From positions 1,302,001-1,366,000 of the forward strand of contig NZ_CBDCEO010000012.1 of the NCBI RefSeq assembly GCF_965215815.1: a stretch of DNA of 64,000 nt, written 5' to 3'. A program made the translations under genes and the position numbers. Source of the DNA: Poriferisodalis sp965215815 (lineage in GTDB: Bacteria; Actinomycetota; Acidimicrobiia; Acidimicrobiales; Poriferisodalaceae). Shown in pieces: positions 28,377-37,454 of this stretch (within the stretch, counting starts at the first letter, position 1; every line of letters starts with the position of its first letter). The notes beneath the pieces are model-generated. The model was not told where the DNA came from. It did no database searches and saw only the letters and a program-made list of their open reading frames with translations.

Positions 28377-29144
28377 TCACGTCGACGGCAGGGTCATGAC
28401 GATGGTCACCATGACCACGCCGGAGGCCACCACGGCGAGCATCGAGGCGGACGCGCCGACACTGCGCCCGAGGCGGTCGATCGACTCGCGGCGTCGATCG
28501 TCGATGGCCCGTACGACGCGGTCCAACACCCGGTCGAGCAGCTGAGAGGCAGCGGCACCCGATCGTTCGGCGACATCCACCGTGCGCAGCAGTGACGCGG
28601 TCGGCGAGTCAGACAGCAGTGCCGCAACTGCCGCGAGCGGGTCGCGCCCGCTGATCACCGCCGCGTTGACCGCTCCGGCCGCTGGCGCAAACGCGGGATC
28701 GGTGACCCGCTCCGCCGCATCCAGCACCGCCACGCTGATCGGCCGTCCTGCAGCAACGAACAGGCGGATGCGCCGCAACCACAGCAGCACCGCTCCGTCC
28801 AGGCGGCGGCGATGTCCCCACAGCACTGCGCTTGCCATCAGACCCGGCACTGCCCACGCTGCCGTGACAGCTGCGAGCAGTGACCATGCAAGAGCGAGCC
28901 GAGGCGACGCCGCTCCACCGCTGGGCAATCGGAGGCCGACGACCAAGCCGATGCCGATCGTGCATACCGCTACGACGATCGTGAGCGTCGCGAGCCGCGC
29001 CGGGCTCCAGCCCAGCGCAGCCAGCATTCGGCGCCCACGGCGGCGGCGCTCGCTCGCTGCGAGCAAGTGGACAGCGGCGAACGCTCCTGTTCCCGCCATC
29101 GCCCAGATGGCAAGCGAATCTGTGGGTGGAAGCGACACGCTCAC
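28377..29144 (-). CDS. tadC: TadC-like type II secretion system F family protein
   Basis: 255-residue inner-membrane platform protein. Helices near residues 10-25, 48-70, 82-105 and a final one (ASMLAVVASGVVMVTIVM). The central T2SSF domain has the features GRPISVAVLDAAERV, SGRDPLAAVAALLSD and TVDVAERSGAAASQLLDRV. Start GTG 29144 overlaps the tadB stop as GTGA. It pairs with TadB to form the platform on which the CpaF/TadA ATPase works. Confidence 0.82.
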   Translation of the reverse strand: MSVSLPPTDSLAIWAMAGTGAFAAVHLLAASERRRRGRRMLAALGWSPARLATLTIVVAVCTIGIGLVVGLRLPSGGAASPRLALAWSLLAAVTAAWAVPGLMASAVLWGHRRRLDGAVLLWLRRIRLFVAAGRPISVAVLDAAERVTDPAFAPAAGAVNAAVISGRDPLAAVAALLSDSPTASLLRTVDVAERSGAAASQLLDRVLDRVVRAIDDRRRESIDRLGRSVGASASMLAVVASGVVMVTIVMTLPST

Positions 29145-29914
29145 CGCAGCGTCTCCCAGGCCGAGCTGAGCGGGCGGGCGCAGGTCGCCACAGCGATCAC
29201 GACGCCAGCAAGACCAACTCGTTGACCTTGCGGTCCCGTCATCCACGCCCAGGCGTCTGGACTCACCAGCGCGCTGCCCACTGCGACCGCCGCACCGAGC
29301 ACGGCGGCGAGCGCCAGCTGTGGCAGGTTGGCTGCGACGTGACGGTTGAAGTGGCGCGCTGTTCCGGCGGCTTCGGCCGCTTCAGCTTCCAGGACACCGA
29401 GGATCGGAACCCATTGCCCTCCGCTGGCCGCGGCAACGGCCACCACGTCAGCCAGCCAAGCTGCGACCGGACCGTCGGCACCGTCGGCAAACTGCAGGGC
29501 CGCAGCCTCCACACCCACGCTGCGGCACTCGTCGACAAGCCTGGAGGCTGTCTTCGCTATCGGACCCGTGGCCAGCGGCGCTGCTGTCTCGAGCGCATCC
29601 ACCACAGTGCGCGACACCTGCGCCTGGTTGGCCAAGACCGCAGCGAACTGCGCCACCGACTCAGCGGCCGCGACGTTTCGCCGGCTGCGCGCGACGCAGG
29701 CGGCGCACCACGAGCAGATGCCGACAATCGCCCCCGAGAGCCCAGCGGCTGTGGGCCCGAGCGCCAGGCCCGAGACGAATACAGCGATGCCAGTCGCCAG
29801 CCACGGCCACCTCATTGCCTCAGCAGCGGCGCGGTCGGACCGGGGACCTGTTCCGAGCAGAGTCCACAGCGCGGCTCCTGCGCCAGCCAGACCGAATGCC
29901 GCGACCCTCAGCAT
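29141..29914 (-). CDS. tadB: TadB-like type II secretion system F family protein
   Basis: 257-residue integral membrane protein with helices near the N-terminus (VAAFGLAGAGAALWTLL, WLATGIAVFVSGLALG, GLSGAIVGICSWCAAC) and at the end. The T2SSF-like middle reads AQFAAVLANQAQVSRTVVDALETAAPL. Its ATG overlaps the CpaF-like stop by 7 nt. Inner-membrane pilus platform, partner of TadC. Confidence 0.8.
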   Translation of the reverse strand: MLRVAAFGLAGAGAALWTLLGTGPRSDRAAAEAMRWPWLATGIAVFVSGLALGPTAAGLSGAIVGICSWCAACVARSRRNVAAAESVAQFAAVLANQAQVSRTVVDALETAAPLATGPIAKTASRLVDECRSVGVEAAALQFADGADGPVAAWLADVVAVAAASGGQWVPILGVLEAEAAEAAGTARHFNRHVAANLPQLALAAVLGAAVAVGSALVSPDAWAWMTGPQGQRVGLAGVVIAVATCARPLSSAWETLR

Positions 29915-31893
29915 GCAATGCCCTCCGGGTGGGATTCATCGCCCCCGCTGGGGCCGCCTCGAGTGGACGAGGGTTGGGCAGCGGCCGAGCAGTGGCCGGG
30001 ATCGAGACCTAGGGCGCGGTACGACCACGACTCATCGATCAAGGGTTCGTACGGTGGCGCCTCGTCGATGGGGACGAGCGGCCCGGGATCCCACAGGATC
30101 TCGCGTGGTTCGGCAACATCGTGCAGCGGCGTCCCAAACGACAGCTCGCCGTGCTGCGGCGTGTCTTGTTGCGACGTGTCTTGGTGCGACGGAGGGCGAG
30201 CTGTGGGACCCGTTGGAAAGTCGTCGTCGGCAACGGGAGATCCGGACTTCGATGGCGCGGGGGCATCGATGATCTGCGAGAACACAGCCGGCGGCTCGAT
30301 GTCGCCGCCGGCATCTCGAAGACCCACCGATGCATAGACCTGGGCGACGCGGCCGAGCGGGCGGCTCACCGGCGTCGCCCAACGATCACCCGATCGCAAC
30401 GCCCACAAGCAGATTGTCGAGATGATCCCCGTGACATCATCGATGCCGGTGAGCTGCGTCACGTCGGCGACGACCCGCTCTCCGGCATCATTGCGGCCCA
30501 TCCAGACGCACAGGTCCACCGCGGCGGCAATCTGTCGGCGGGCGTAGTCAGGTTCGGCGCCCTCGGAGCAGGCGTATGCCACGAGCTTTTCGAGCACGCC
30601 ATTGCCGGGTTGTGAATGCAGGGTGACGAGGCATCCGTCCAGGCCCGACGACATCGCATCGAGCAACGCTTCACAGCCGTCGCCGCGGATCTCCCCCACC
30701 ACGAGCTTGCCGGCGTTCGCGCGCTTGGCATCGCGAATGTGATCGGCCATCGAATGCCGACCGTGGCCGTCCTGGTTGGGATCGCGCGTCAGCCGCTCGT
30801 AGGTGTTGGGATGGATTCCGTACTCGCCCAATCGCAGCTCGGGCGTGTCCTCGATGGTGTCGATGCGCTCGTGGTCAGGCACCGCTGCGAGCAGTGCCTG
30901 ACAGAGCGTCGTCTTGCCGCCGCCCATGGCCGCCGCCACCACAAGGTTGGCCCGCACCTTGCCCGCAATGGCTTCGATGAGCACACTGCCGAGTTCCCGC
31001 GAGACGACAGCGAGGTCGTCGAGTCGCATCCGGCCGGCCATGTTCGAGCGCAGCACAACGTTTGGCGGGCTGGTCACAAACGCCTCGGCGTGGAGTCTCC
31101 AGCGATCGCCTACGCGCACGTCGAGGCGTGGATCCAGCTCGTCGAAGCGCTGTGGCCGATCACCGGAGTAGCTCGCCAGAAAACGCACGGCCTCGATGAG
31201 GTCTGCGTCGGCAGCGAACGGCGAGGGTCGGCGCTCGACGCGTCCGCCTGCGTACTGGACGAGCATCGATTCCCCGCCGCGTATCTGGAATTCCTCGACA
31301 TCGGGTTCGGCCAGCAGATCACTGAGTGAGTCAGTGGCGGCACGTGCTGCATTTCGGCGTCGAACGGCACCGTCGGACCGGTCGAGCCGTTGAGGCGCGC
31401 ATGCCGAGGTGACCAGCATGCGGCCGAGCCGGTGCAGCTGCCGGTGCGCACGCCGACTGCCGACACGGCTGATGCGCACTACCCGCTGAACACCCAGTGC
31501 CGCCGAGAGCTCGCCAGTGGGGTCCGGTCGGGCACCATTCGACCCAGGGAGCCAGACCGCTATTCGCGGCACCGTCACCGTCGCCACGGCGTGCCACACG
31601 TCTGCTTCGTGCTCTGCGCTGCCTGTGCCGCGGGCGTGGCGGCCGGTAATTGCTCCGAGCAACAGGACAATCTGGCTCGCCGCAGCGGCTGCCGTCTCGA
31701 TGACCTCGCGTTCGGCGCTGCTGCCCAACCAGACCACGCACGGATCGTTCGCCGCTCCTGGCTCGGGAACACCGGCAACATCGGCAACCAGAGCGACCCG
31801 ACCGGCGACCGAGGTCAATCCCGTTCGCAGAGCGTCTCTGCACCACTCGCGCACCTGCGGCACGAGGGTGTCATCGCAGAGCACGAGGAGCAC
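29908..31893 (-). CDS. CpaF/TadA-like secretion ATPase with extra N- and C-terminal regions
   Basis: 661-residue protein. Residues about 185-500 are a CpaF-type hexameric ATPase: Walker A MGGGKTTL (323-330), ASP-box-like DTIEDTPELRLG, Walker B region KLVVGEIRGDG and the His box VTLHSQPGNGVLEKL. The first 160 residues are an additional domain (LLVLCDDTLVP, VVWLGSSAEREVIETA, RIAVWLPGS) that resembles the receiver-like N-terminus of CpaE/TadZ localisation proteins, with no ATPase of its own; this comparison is tentative. The last 150 residues are Pro/Ser-rich and low complexity. A CpaE-CpaF fusion would put targeting and power in one protein. Confidence 0.85.
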   Translation of the reverse strand: MLLVLCDDTLVPQVREWCRDALRTGLTSVAGRVALVADVAGVPEPGAANDPCVVWLGSSAEREVIETAAAAASQIVLLLGAITGRHARGTGSAEHEADVWHAVATVTVPRIAVWLPGSNGARPDPTGELSAALGVQRVVRISRVGSRRAHRQLHRLGRMLVTSACAPQRLDRSDGAVRRRNAARAATDSLSDLLAEPDVEEFQIRGGESMLVQYAGGRVERRPSPFAADADLIEAVRFLASYSGDRPQRFDELDPRLDVRVGDRWRLHAEAFVTSPPNVVLRSNMAGRMRLDDLAVVSRELGSVLIEAIAGKVRANLVVAAAMGGGKTTLCQALLAAVPDHERIDTIEDTPELRLGEYGIHPNTYERLTRDPNQDGHGRHSMADHIRDAKRANAGKLVVGEIRGDGCEALLDAMSSGLDGCLVTLHSQPGNGVLEKLVAYACSEGAEPDYARRQIAAAVDLCVWMGRNDAGERVVADVTQLTGIDDVTGIISTICLWALRSGDRWATPVSRPLGRVAQVYASVGLRDAGGDIEPPAVFSQIIDAPAPSKSGSPVADDDFPTGPTARPPSHQDTSQQDTPQHGELSFGTPLHDVAEPREILWDPGPLVPIDEAPPYEPLIDESWSYRALGLDPGHCSAAAQPSSTRGGPSGGDESHPEGIAC

Positions 31894-31896
31894 CGC

Positions 31897-32604
31897 TCAA
31901 CTCCCTGCCGGATTAGTTGTCGGCAACGGTGCGAGGGCGTCCGCGCCAGGTGTCGAGAGCGCGAGGCTCGTCGAACGGCCCGAGGGGCACAGCGGCCAGC
32001 CGTCGGGCGGCGCCGGCCAGACCACCAAACCACCGAGTTCGACGGCTGCCGCAAGACGGGCGGCAAAGGGCGCGTCCACTCGGACGACAATGCGAGCGTC
32101 ACCTCCGTCGGCGAGCGTCGTCACATCGAGCGCGCACCCACCGAGCACCGTCGACACCACGGCCCGGCTGCCCGCTCGCGGCCCAGGTGCAGGCCATGCT
32201 CCCGTGTCGGCCACGAACTGCATCGACGTGACTGCGCCCACCACATCCTGGGGCGCCTCCAGCAGCGCAGGTGTGACGAAGGTGCCCGCAGGCACGTCGT
32301 GCGCAACCGCTCGTCCAGCAATCGCGTCGGGATCGGCGAACCGGGTTGCAAGTGCCTCCGGTACTCCCACCACCTCGAACGCTCCCGGAGGCTGACCTGC
32401 CATCCATGCCTCGGAGGTCACTGCTACGAGTGCTTGAGGTGGCTCAGTGTGCGGGCGGCCCCAGAGCCAGATCGCCGCAACCACGATCGCGACGATCGCC
32501 AGTGCGGCGCCCAGCCGCCAGGGTTCAGGGCTTCGCCGGGGCAAGCCAGCCACCGCTGCCTGCTGCTCGTCGCCGAGGTAATCGGCTTGCGAAGACAGAG
32601 TCAC
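31897..32604 (-). CDS. CpaB/RcpC-like membrane-anchored protein (SAF domain)
   Basis: 235-residue protein with one N-terminal helix (GAALAIVAIVVAAIWLWG) and a SAF-like domain containing IAGRAVAHDVPAGTFVTPALL, the usual core motif of CpaB/RcpC pilus assembly proteins. The domain continues with GSRAVVSTVLGGCALDV and ARIVVRVDAP. Start GTG 32604 overlaps the upstream stop as GTGA; the longer open frame overlaps the upstream gene for 290 nt and lacks homology. Positioned directly before the CpaF-like ATPase, as in other tad operons. Confidence 0.75.
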   Translation of the reverse strand: MTLSSQADYLGDEQQAAVAGLPRRSPEPWRLGAALAIVAIVVAAIWLWGRPHTEPPQALVAVTSEAWMAGQPPGAFEVVGVPEALATRFADPDAIAGRAVAHDVPAGTFVTPALLEAPQDVVGAVTSMQFVADTGAWPAPGPRAGSRAVVSTVLGGCALDVTTLADGGDARIVVRVDAPFAARLAAAVELGGLVVWPAPPDGWPLCPSGRSTSLALSTPGADALAPLPTTNPAGS

Positions 32605-34910
32605 AGCCCTGCTCCGCTCGCTGTGACCGTCACGCGGCCGTTTGCGTAGTCGCTCAGCGACCTGATCCAGTCCACGCCCGAGGCAACGGTGACCCAGCAC
32701 GCATCGTCGCCATGCGGCTGAGCGCTTCGGGTGCTTGTCCCGTTGGCCGTCTGTTGGGGCTCGAAACACACTTGGACATCCCAGGCATACGCCCCTGGGT
32801 GACCGAAGAGCCATCCACAGGCCGCCGATGCTTCCGGACCGGCGGCGACTGCGACCGGGCATGCAGGCGCGGCCGGATCCGCACCCGGCTGGTGCCACTG
32901 GCTCAGCAGCAATTGCTGGTCCGCGCTGAGTGCGTCCCAGCGGTCAACGAGATGCCGAGTACCGGCATTGCCCTCCATGAGCCGGCGCTCGGCGGCGATC
33001 CACGGCCGCATCTCGGACCAGTTCGACCGTACCCAGGTGGCGATCCAGCCGCAGTCCCCGTCGACGACATCCAGCGAGCCGGACACCTGCATCCAGCCGC
33101 GACCCGGCGCCACCAGCAGGAACTCACCCCCACCGGGCATGTGCTGCTGGAGACTCGTGCCCCCAGGGGCCGCACGCACATGCGAGACCCAGACCAGCTC
33201 GTCGACGATGCCCGCGAGACGCTGCTCGGTTGGAGTCGCAGTGCATGTGTCCCCGAACGGGCGCACCGGGGGCTGCGCCGGGGGTGCACTGGGGTCGGGA
33301 TCGGGGTTCGAGACCGGTCCTTCGGGATCAGAAGCGGGATCAGGACCGGGATCGCGATCGGGATCGTCGTGAGGGGTGTCCGGTTCTTCGCCATCGACCG
33401 GTTCAACCTGGCCTCCGATCTTGGTTTCGTCTGCGGACGCTTCGGTAGTGGTGGTCGTCGACGATGGTGGCGGCGGCGGATCGGTCGGTTCAGGTTCGGG
33501 AACCGGCAGGCATGCGTAGTCATAGGAGCCGTTGATGCGACTCTGCACATAGGGGGGCAGGGCGGAAGAATCCGAGCAATCGAACACGCACACCCGGTAC
33601 GTCTCGGCTCCGCGATCGGGGTGAACGTGCTCTTGGATCTGTGTATGTGCAAGTTCGCCGATCGCGGGGCAATAGGTGCGGATGGTCGTTTCTTCGCAGT
33701 CGCCCGGCAAGATGCACTTCTTGAGCAGGTCGCTCTCGGTGACGCAACTGCCACCATGATCCGGTCGGTAGACCGTTCCCTCGATGTCTTTGCACACGTC
33801 GGGTTCGGAGTCCCAAGCGCGCCCCGGCAGCTCGTCACAGGGCACATACGACAGCAGGCCGTCCGAGCAGCGATCGATACCGAGCTCTGCGAGCCGCTCG
33901 TCGCTCTCGCCCGCAAGGTGGTGCAACGGCCGGGCGGTGCCGTCGGGTGTCACCGAAGGCCCTCCGCTGGTGTCCTGGTCGGTGCCGGTGTCCAGGTCTG
34001 AACTTGGACTCGACGACTGGCACGACAACACGCCGGGGCCCATTCCGCTGATGGCGTCTGCGTAGCGGGGCACTGTCCCAGACGGGCAGCTCTGCTGCGG
34101 AGGCGCGGACGGATCGCCAAGCCTCGTCCGTTGACATTGGTTTCCCACGGGGTCCCAGCCCGTGCCACAGGATCCCTGCGAGACCCGCCGGGTCTGCCAT
34201 TCGACCACGGTCTCGTAGATGGGCTCGGTCGTGTAGTGGCGGTTCTCCACGCGGTCCCAGTAGCCCGTCTCCACCTCGGTGTAGATCGGCTCTTCGCGCC
34301 AGTAGCCAGGAATGGTGACCGTGTGCGACCCCTGCCATTCGTACACCGGCACGTTCCGGCAGTTGAAGTGCTGGCCCGAGAGAAAGTCGTAGTCGCAGCG
34401 CCGTGTGGTCCCGACCTGCACGCGTACCGGAGGAACCAGCGGCTCGACCACTTCCCTGGGCGGAACCCAGATCCGATTCGTACCTGTCTGTTCTGGGCGC
34501 GTTCCCGTCGGCACCCAGACTTCGTCGTAGGTGGAGTGGCTGTACACCTGCCGGGTCCGGCCGGTATCCACCTGTCGCGACACCCGTCGCTGGCACTCGT
34601 GGCCGCCAAATTGCCCTGCGACACGGGTCCAACCCGACGGGCAGCTCGACGGGCGGAGCACCGTCTCGGTTTGGGGTGTACGGCATTGCCCACTGCCGCT
34701 GTCGAGCACCATCGAGCCAGGACAGCTCAAGACCGGCGGAACGGAAGACTGCGCCCCAGCTTCACTGCCGAGCCCGGCTGCCGCCCCGACCACGGCTGCG
34801 AGCACTGCAGCGATCGCCCCAAGCGTCCACCACACAGACCGTCCGATCCCCAACCGAGCATCTGAGGGGGAGCCGGAGCCGCCGGGTGCAGGATCCTCGG
34901 CAGCCGTCAC
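32601..34910 (-). CDS. Large membrane-anchored Cys-rich protein of the Tad-like operon, unknown
   Basis: 769-residue protein I do not recognise. One N-terminal helix (residues 24-48) anchors it, the rest being outside. Residues 126-242 carry a Tyr/Trp repeat pattern (DEVWVPTGT, NRIWVPPREVVEPLVPP, IPGYWREEPIYTEVETGYWD, HYTTEPIYETVVEW) in a region bracketed by Cys; residues 340-470 hold over ten Cys; 470-550 is a Pro/Asp/Thr linker; 550-769 is a second Trp- and Cys-containing domain. Start GTG 34910 overlaps the upstream stop as GTGA. It may be an adhesin or surface component of the Tad machine. Confidence 0.75.
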   Translation of the reverse strand: MTAAEDPAPGGSGSPSDARLGIGRSVWWTLGAIAAVLAAVVGAAAGLGSEAGAQSSVPPVLSCPGSMVLDSGSGQCRTPQTETVLRPSSCPSGWTRVAGQFGGHECQRRVSRQVDTGRTRQVYSHSTYDEVWVPTGTRPEQTGTNRIWVPPREVVEPLVPPVRVQVGTTRRCDYDFLSGQHFNCRNVPVYEWQGSHTVTIPGYWREEPIYTEVETGYWDRVENRHYTTEPIYETVVEWQTRRVSQGSCGTGWDPVGNQCQRTRLGDPSAPPQQSCPSGTVPRYADAISGMGPGVLSCQSSSPSSDLDTGTDQDTSGGPSVTPDGTARPLHHLAGESDERLAELGIDRCSDGLLSYVPCDELPGRAWDSEPDVCKDIEGTVYRPDHGGSCVTESDLLKKCILPGDCEETTIRTYCPAIGELAHTQIQEHVHPDRGAETYRVCVFDCSDSSALPPYVQSRINGSYDYACLPVPEPEPTDPPPPPSSTTTTTEASADETKIGGQVEPVDGEEPDTPHDDPDRDPGPDPASDPEGPVSNPDPDPSAPPAQPPVRPFGDTCTATPTEQRLAGIVDELVWVSHVRAAPGGTSLQQHMPGGGEFLLVAPGRGWMQVSGSLDVVDGDCGWIATWVRSNWSEMRPWIAAERRLMEGNAGTRHLVDRWDALSADQQLLLSQWHQPGADPAAPACPVAVAAGPEASAACGWLFGHPGAYAWDVQVCFEPQQTANGTSTRSAQPHGDDACWVTVASGVDWIRSLSDYANGRVTVTASGAGL

Positions 34911-36838
34911 GGCGCCATCTCCAGGAGGCTCGGTGCAAGCGGCCACCAGTACAGGTCGGTTTGCGGCGGCCAGCCGGCTTGCGGGCATGGCGGCATGGGT
35001 CGTGGGTAGGCCCGCTCAGCGTCGGTCAGCGGCAGCGAGCCCGGCGGCCACGGTTTCTTGACCCGGCGCTCGGGCGGCCGTTCCAGCGCCTCGACGATTA
35101 CCGACTCGCCTGGCGGGCAGCCGAGGATCTCCTCGAGCGATTTGAACGGAGACAGGTACATGCGGTCGTGCCAGCTGACGCCGGGATCCCATGTTGTGGC
35201 GGACAGCTCCGACGTCACGACAGGGGCGTTGGTTGCGGCCTCCCGCAGCGCCTCCCATTGCTCGGGCGTGCAAGGTTCCTCCAGTTCGGGTCGATGCAGC
35301 TCGCCGCCGACCAGGACCCCGACGGGGATGCCCGTGCTGCACCAGAACTCCAGGTGCCAGCCGTCATCGCGATGTGCCCGCCACGCCTCCCGCTGGGGCA
35401 CGTCGACCCACTTGCGGACAGCGATCCACTCATTGCGAACCCCCGAACCCCAGGCCCCGGGCTCGGTCCAGTCGATCGTCGCCGCATGCGCTTGCTGGGC
35501 CTCGGCCAGCCACTGCACGGCCTGCTCAAAGGTCTCGCTGTCGCAGGCCCCATCGAACAACGCGTTGCGCAAGACGCGGTAGCTGTGACGGGACCAGGTG
35601 AGCCACATGGCTTCCACCTGTGGCCGATGTTCGGTTCCGGCGTCGAGCCGCTCCCCCGTTGATGCATCGACCAGGAACGACTGCCCCGGCGCATGGCAGA
35701 CGACAGCGAGCGCGTGACCGGCCGCCGACAGATCTGCAACCCACGCCCGCTCGACTGGCGGCGTGGTGAACACCAAGCGCAGACCGCGTGCCCACAGCGA
35801 CTCCAGCTGCCGAGTGCGATGGGACTCGGTATAGACGCCCGGCGTGATCGAGGCCAGGTCGCTGCACGCCTCCCAGACAGTGCCTGGGCCGAGGCTGAGG
35901 GCTGCGTGGCCGACGAGGGAATCGGTCACCGCTCCCTGAGCGGCCCGGCGAGTCAGCCACTGGTTGGCCTTGGCTGACCAGTCGCCTGGGAAATACCCGA
36001 GATCGGTCAGACTGTGACCGCCGAGCGCCAGTTCCATCGGCTCGCCGGGGCTGTAGACCAGCAGCTTGGCAATGTCGTTGACCGTGGTTCCCCACGAGTG
36101 CATCGGACGGCGCCCGGGAGATCGCATGCCTGCGATGAAGGCCTCAAGAGCGGCGCTTGCCCGATCCCTCTCTGCTGCGGTTTCGCCGACATCGACGCCC
36201 AATGCCTGCGAAGTCGGGTGCGGGGGGCACAGCGACACGTGGTCGTAGGCGGATCTGCGATCTGCGACCAGACGTGTCTCGTATTCGAGTCCCGCGGGGT
36301 CCACGACCAACTCCCAGGCCGTCTCGGTTCCAGCACGCTTTTGCGCAACCCGGGTGCCGCCGGCCAATGCAGCTTCCGCGGCCGGTACGTAGGGCGGCAT
36401 GGCCTCCCAACGTGAACGCTGTGACACGACGTGCCGGAAGCCCGCGTCCATGTCGGCGAGCAGCGCCGACTGCGATCCGACCACCGCCACCGTGTCGTCC
36501 ACATCCGAGTCGGGATAGGGCGCCCACGGCACCCAGATGCGTCCGCCGCCGATCTGCACTTCAGGCGGCAGCTCAGGCGACAGCTCACGCAACCGCGACT
36601 TTGGGAACTCGCCGCTGCCGGCGACGATCGTGCGGGCTTCGGTGATCGGCAGTTCGAACAGCGCCGGATCCGGCGCGTCAGCAGCCGGAGTGCTCGGCGA
36701 AGCCGCGATCGTCGGCCCTGGATCCGCCGGCACCACCACGTCCCGACTGCACGCCGCGAGCACTGAGATGAGCACCACCATCGGTGCGCCTGCCCGCAGG
36801 CAGCCCGACAAGACCCTTCGGCATGGGATTGTGACCAT
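34907..36838 (-). CDS. Large lipoprotein, first gene of the Tad-like operon
   Basis: 643-residue protein with a lipoprotein signal (MVVLISVLAACSRD, Cys about residue 30), then a long Trp-rich exported domain (SWGTTVNDIAKLL, GYFPGDWSAKANQWL, TEPGAWGSGVRNEW). No known domain recognised. Start ATG 36838 has CAGGAG 6 nt upstream; an upstream in-frame start would spoil the signal peptide. First gene of a ten-gene co-directional run that continues through the CpaF/TadBC genes, so likely an outer part of the same secretion machine. Confidence 0.75.
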   Translation of the reverse strand: MVTIPCRRVLSGCLRAGAPMVVLISVLAACSRDVVVPADPGPTIAASPSTPAADAPDPALFELPITEARTIVAGSGEFPKSRLRELSPELPPEVQIGGGRIWVPWAPYPDSDVDDTVAVVGSQSALLADMDAGFRHVVSQRSRWEAMPPYVPAAEAALAGGTRVAQKRAGTETAWELVVDPAGLEYETRLVADRRSAYDHVSLCPPHPTSQALGVDVGETAAERDRASAALEAFIAGMRSPGRRPMHSWGTTVNDIAKLLVYSPGEPMELALGGHSLTDLGYFPGDWSAKANQWLTRRAAQGAVTDSLVGHAALSLGPGTVWEACSDLASITPGVYTESHRTRQLESLWARGLRLVFTTPPVERAWVADLSAAGHALAVVCHAPGQSFLVDASTGERLDAGTEHRPQVEAMWLTWSRHSYRVLRNALFDGACDSETFEQAVQWLAEAQQAHAATIDWTEPGAWGSGVRNEWIAVRKWVDVPQREAWRAHRDDGWHLEFWCSTGIPVGVLVGGELHRPELEEPCTPEQWEALREAATNAPVVTSELSATTWDPGVSWHDRMYLSPFKSLEEILGCPPGESVIVEALERPPERRVKKPWPPGSLPLTDAERAYPRPMPPCPQAGWPPQTDLYWWPLAPSLLEMAP

Positions 36839-36923
36839 CGCACAGCTCCTGCGGACTCCGAACCCACGGCCGCCTCGCTTCCTCGAGGCCGTCACCAGCG
36901 GATGGTTAAGAGTTCTAGGCGCG

Positions 36924-36952
36924 CTGTATCAGTACATTCCAATGATTTTCAA
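36924..36952 (-). promoter_or_regulatory. Candidate promoter of the Tad-like operon
   Basis: On the minus strand TTGAAA (36947-36952) is followed after 16-17 bp by a TGATACAG extended -10-like sequence. The surrounding 36900-36970 is the most AT-rich stretch between nusB and the lipoprotein gene, which fits a promoter region. Confidence 0.35.
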
Positions 36953-37019
36953 TCCCTATGAAACTTTAGACCGTGGCGCGAACACCCAGAAGGTCGAAAT
37001 GGCCGCCGACAGGCTGCCT

Positions 37020-37454
37020 TCAGCGCTCAGTGGCGGGAACTGTGATGGCCGGTTGCGGACGGTGCTGCCGGGCCCACAGCGCCAGGACCATCGAGAGGAC
37101 CAGCGTGGTCGGCAGGAGCACCACGATCGCCCGGTCGGCACCGATGCGTGTCACCTGCCGGCCCCCGGTGAACACCACGAGCCCCATGAACAGGCTCATC
37201 CCAGCGAAGTAGAACGCGAATACGTCGCCGCGGCCGTACACGTCGTCGAAGAGGAGCTGGCTGCTTCCCAAGAACGCGACGAACGAGCCCATGTCGAACA
37301 TGACGGCCAGTGTCGAGCCGATGGTCACCTTGGTGGCGAAGGCGGGCAGCGCCATGTCGATGCCCAGTGCCGTGGTGGCGCTGATGGCGCCCAGCAGGAA
37401 GACGAGCTCCCGTTCGGCGATCCTGTGTGACCCTGGACCGCCGTCGGTCGTCAA
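37020..37454 (-). pseudogene. Internally deleted MFS transporter (Bcr/CflA type) remnant
   Basis: 144-residue frame. Its N-terminus ELVFLLGAISATTALGIDMA plus LPAF matches helix 1 of Bcr/CflA-type drug MFS proteins, but it passes directly into FVAFLGSSQLLFDDVYGRGD and FAFYFAGMSLFMG, which matches the helix 7-8 region. Some 150 residues between are missing, and so is everything after helix 9. A transporter this short cannot work. The ATG still overlaps the nusB stop as ATGA, so it is likely translated as a relic. Confidence 0.65.
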
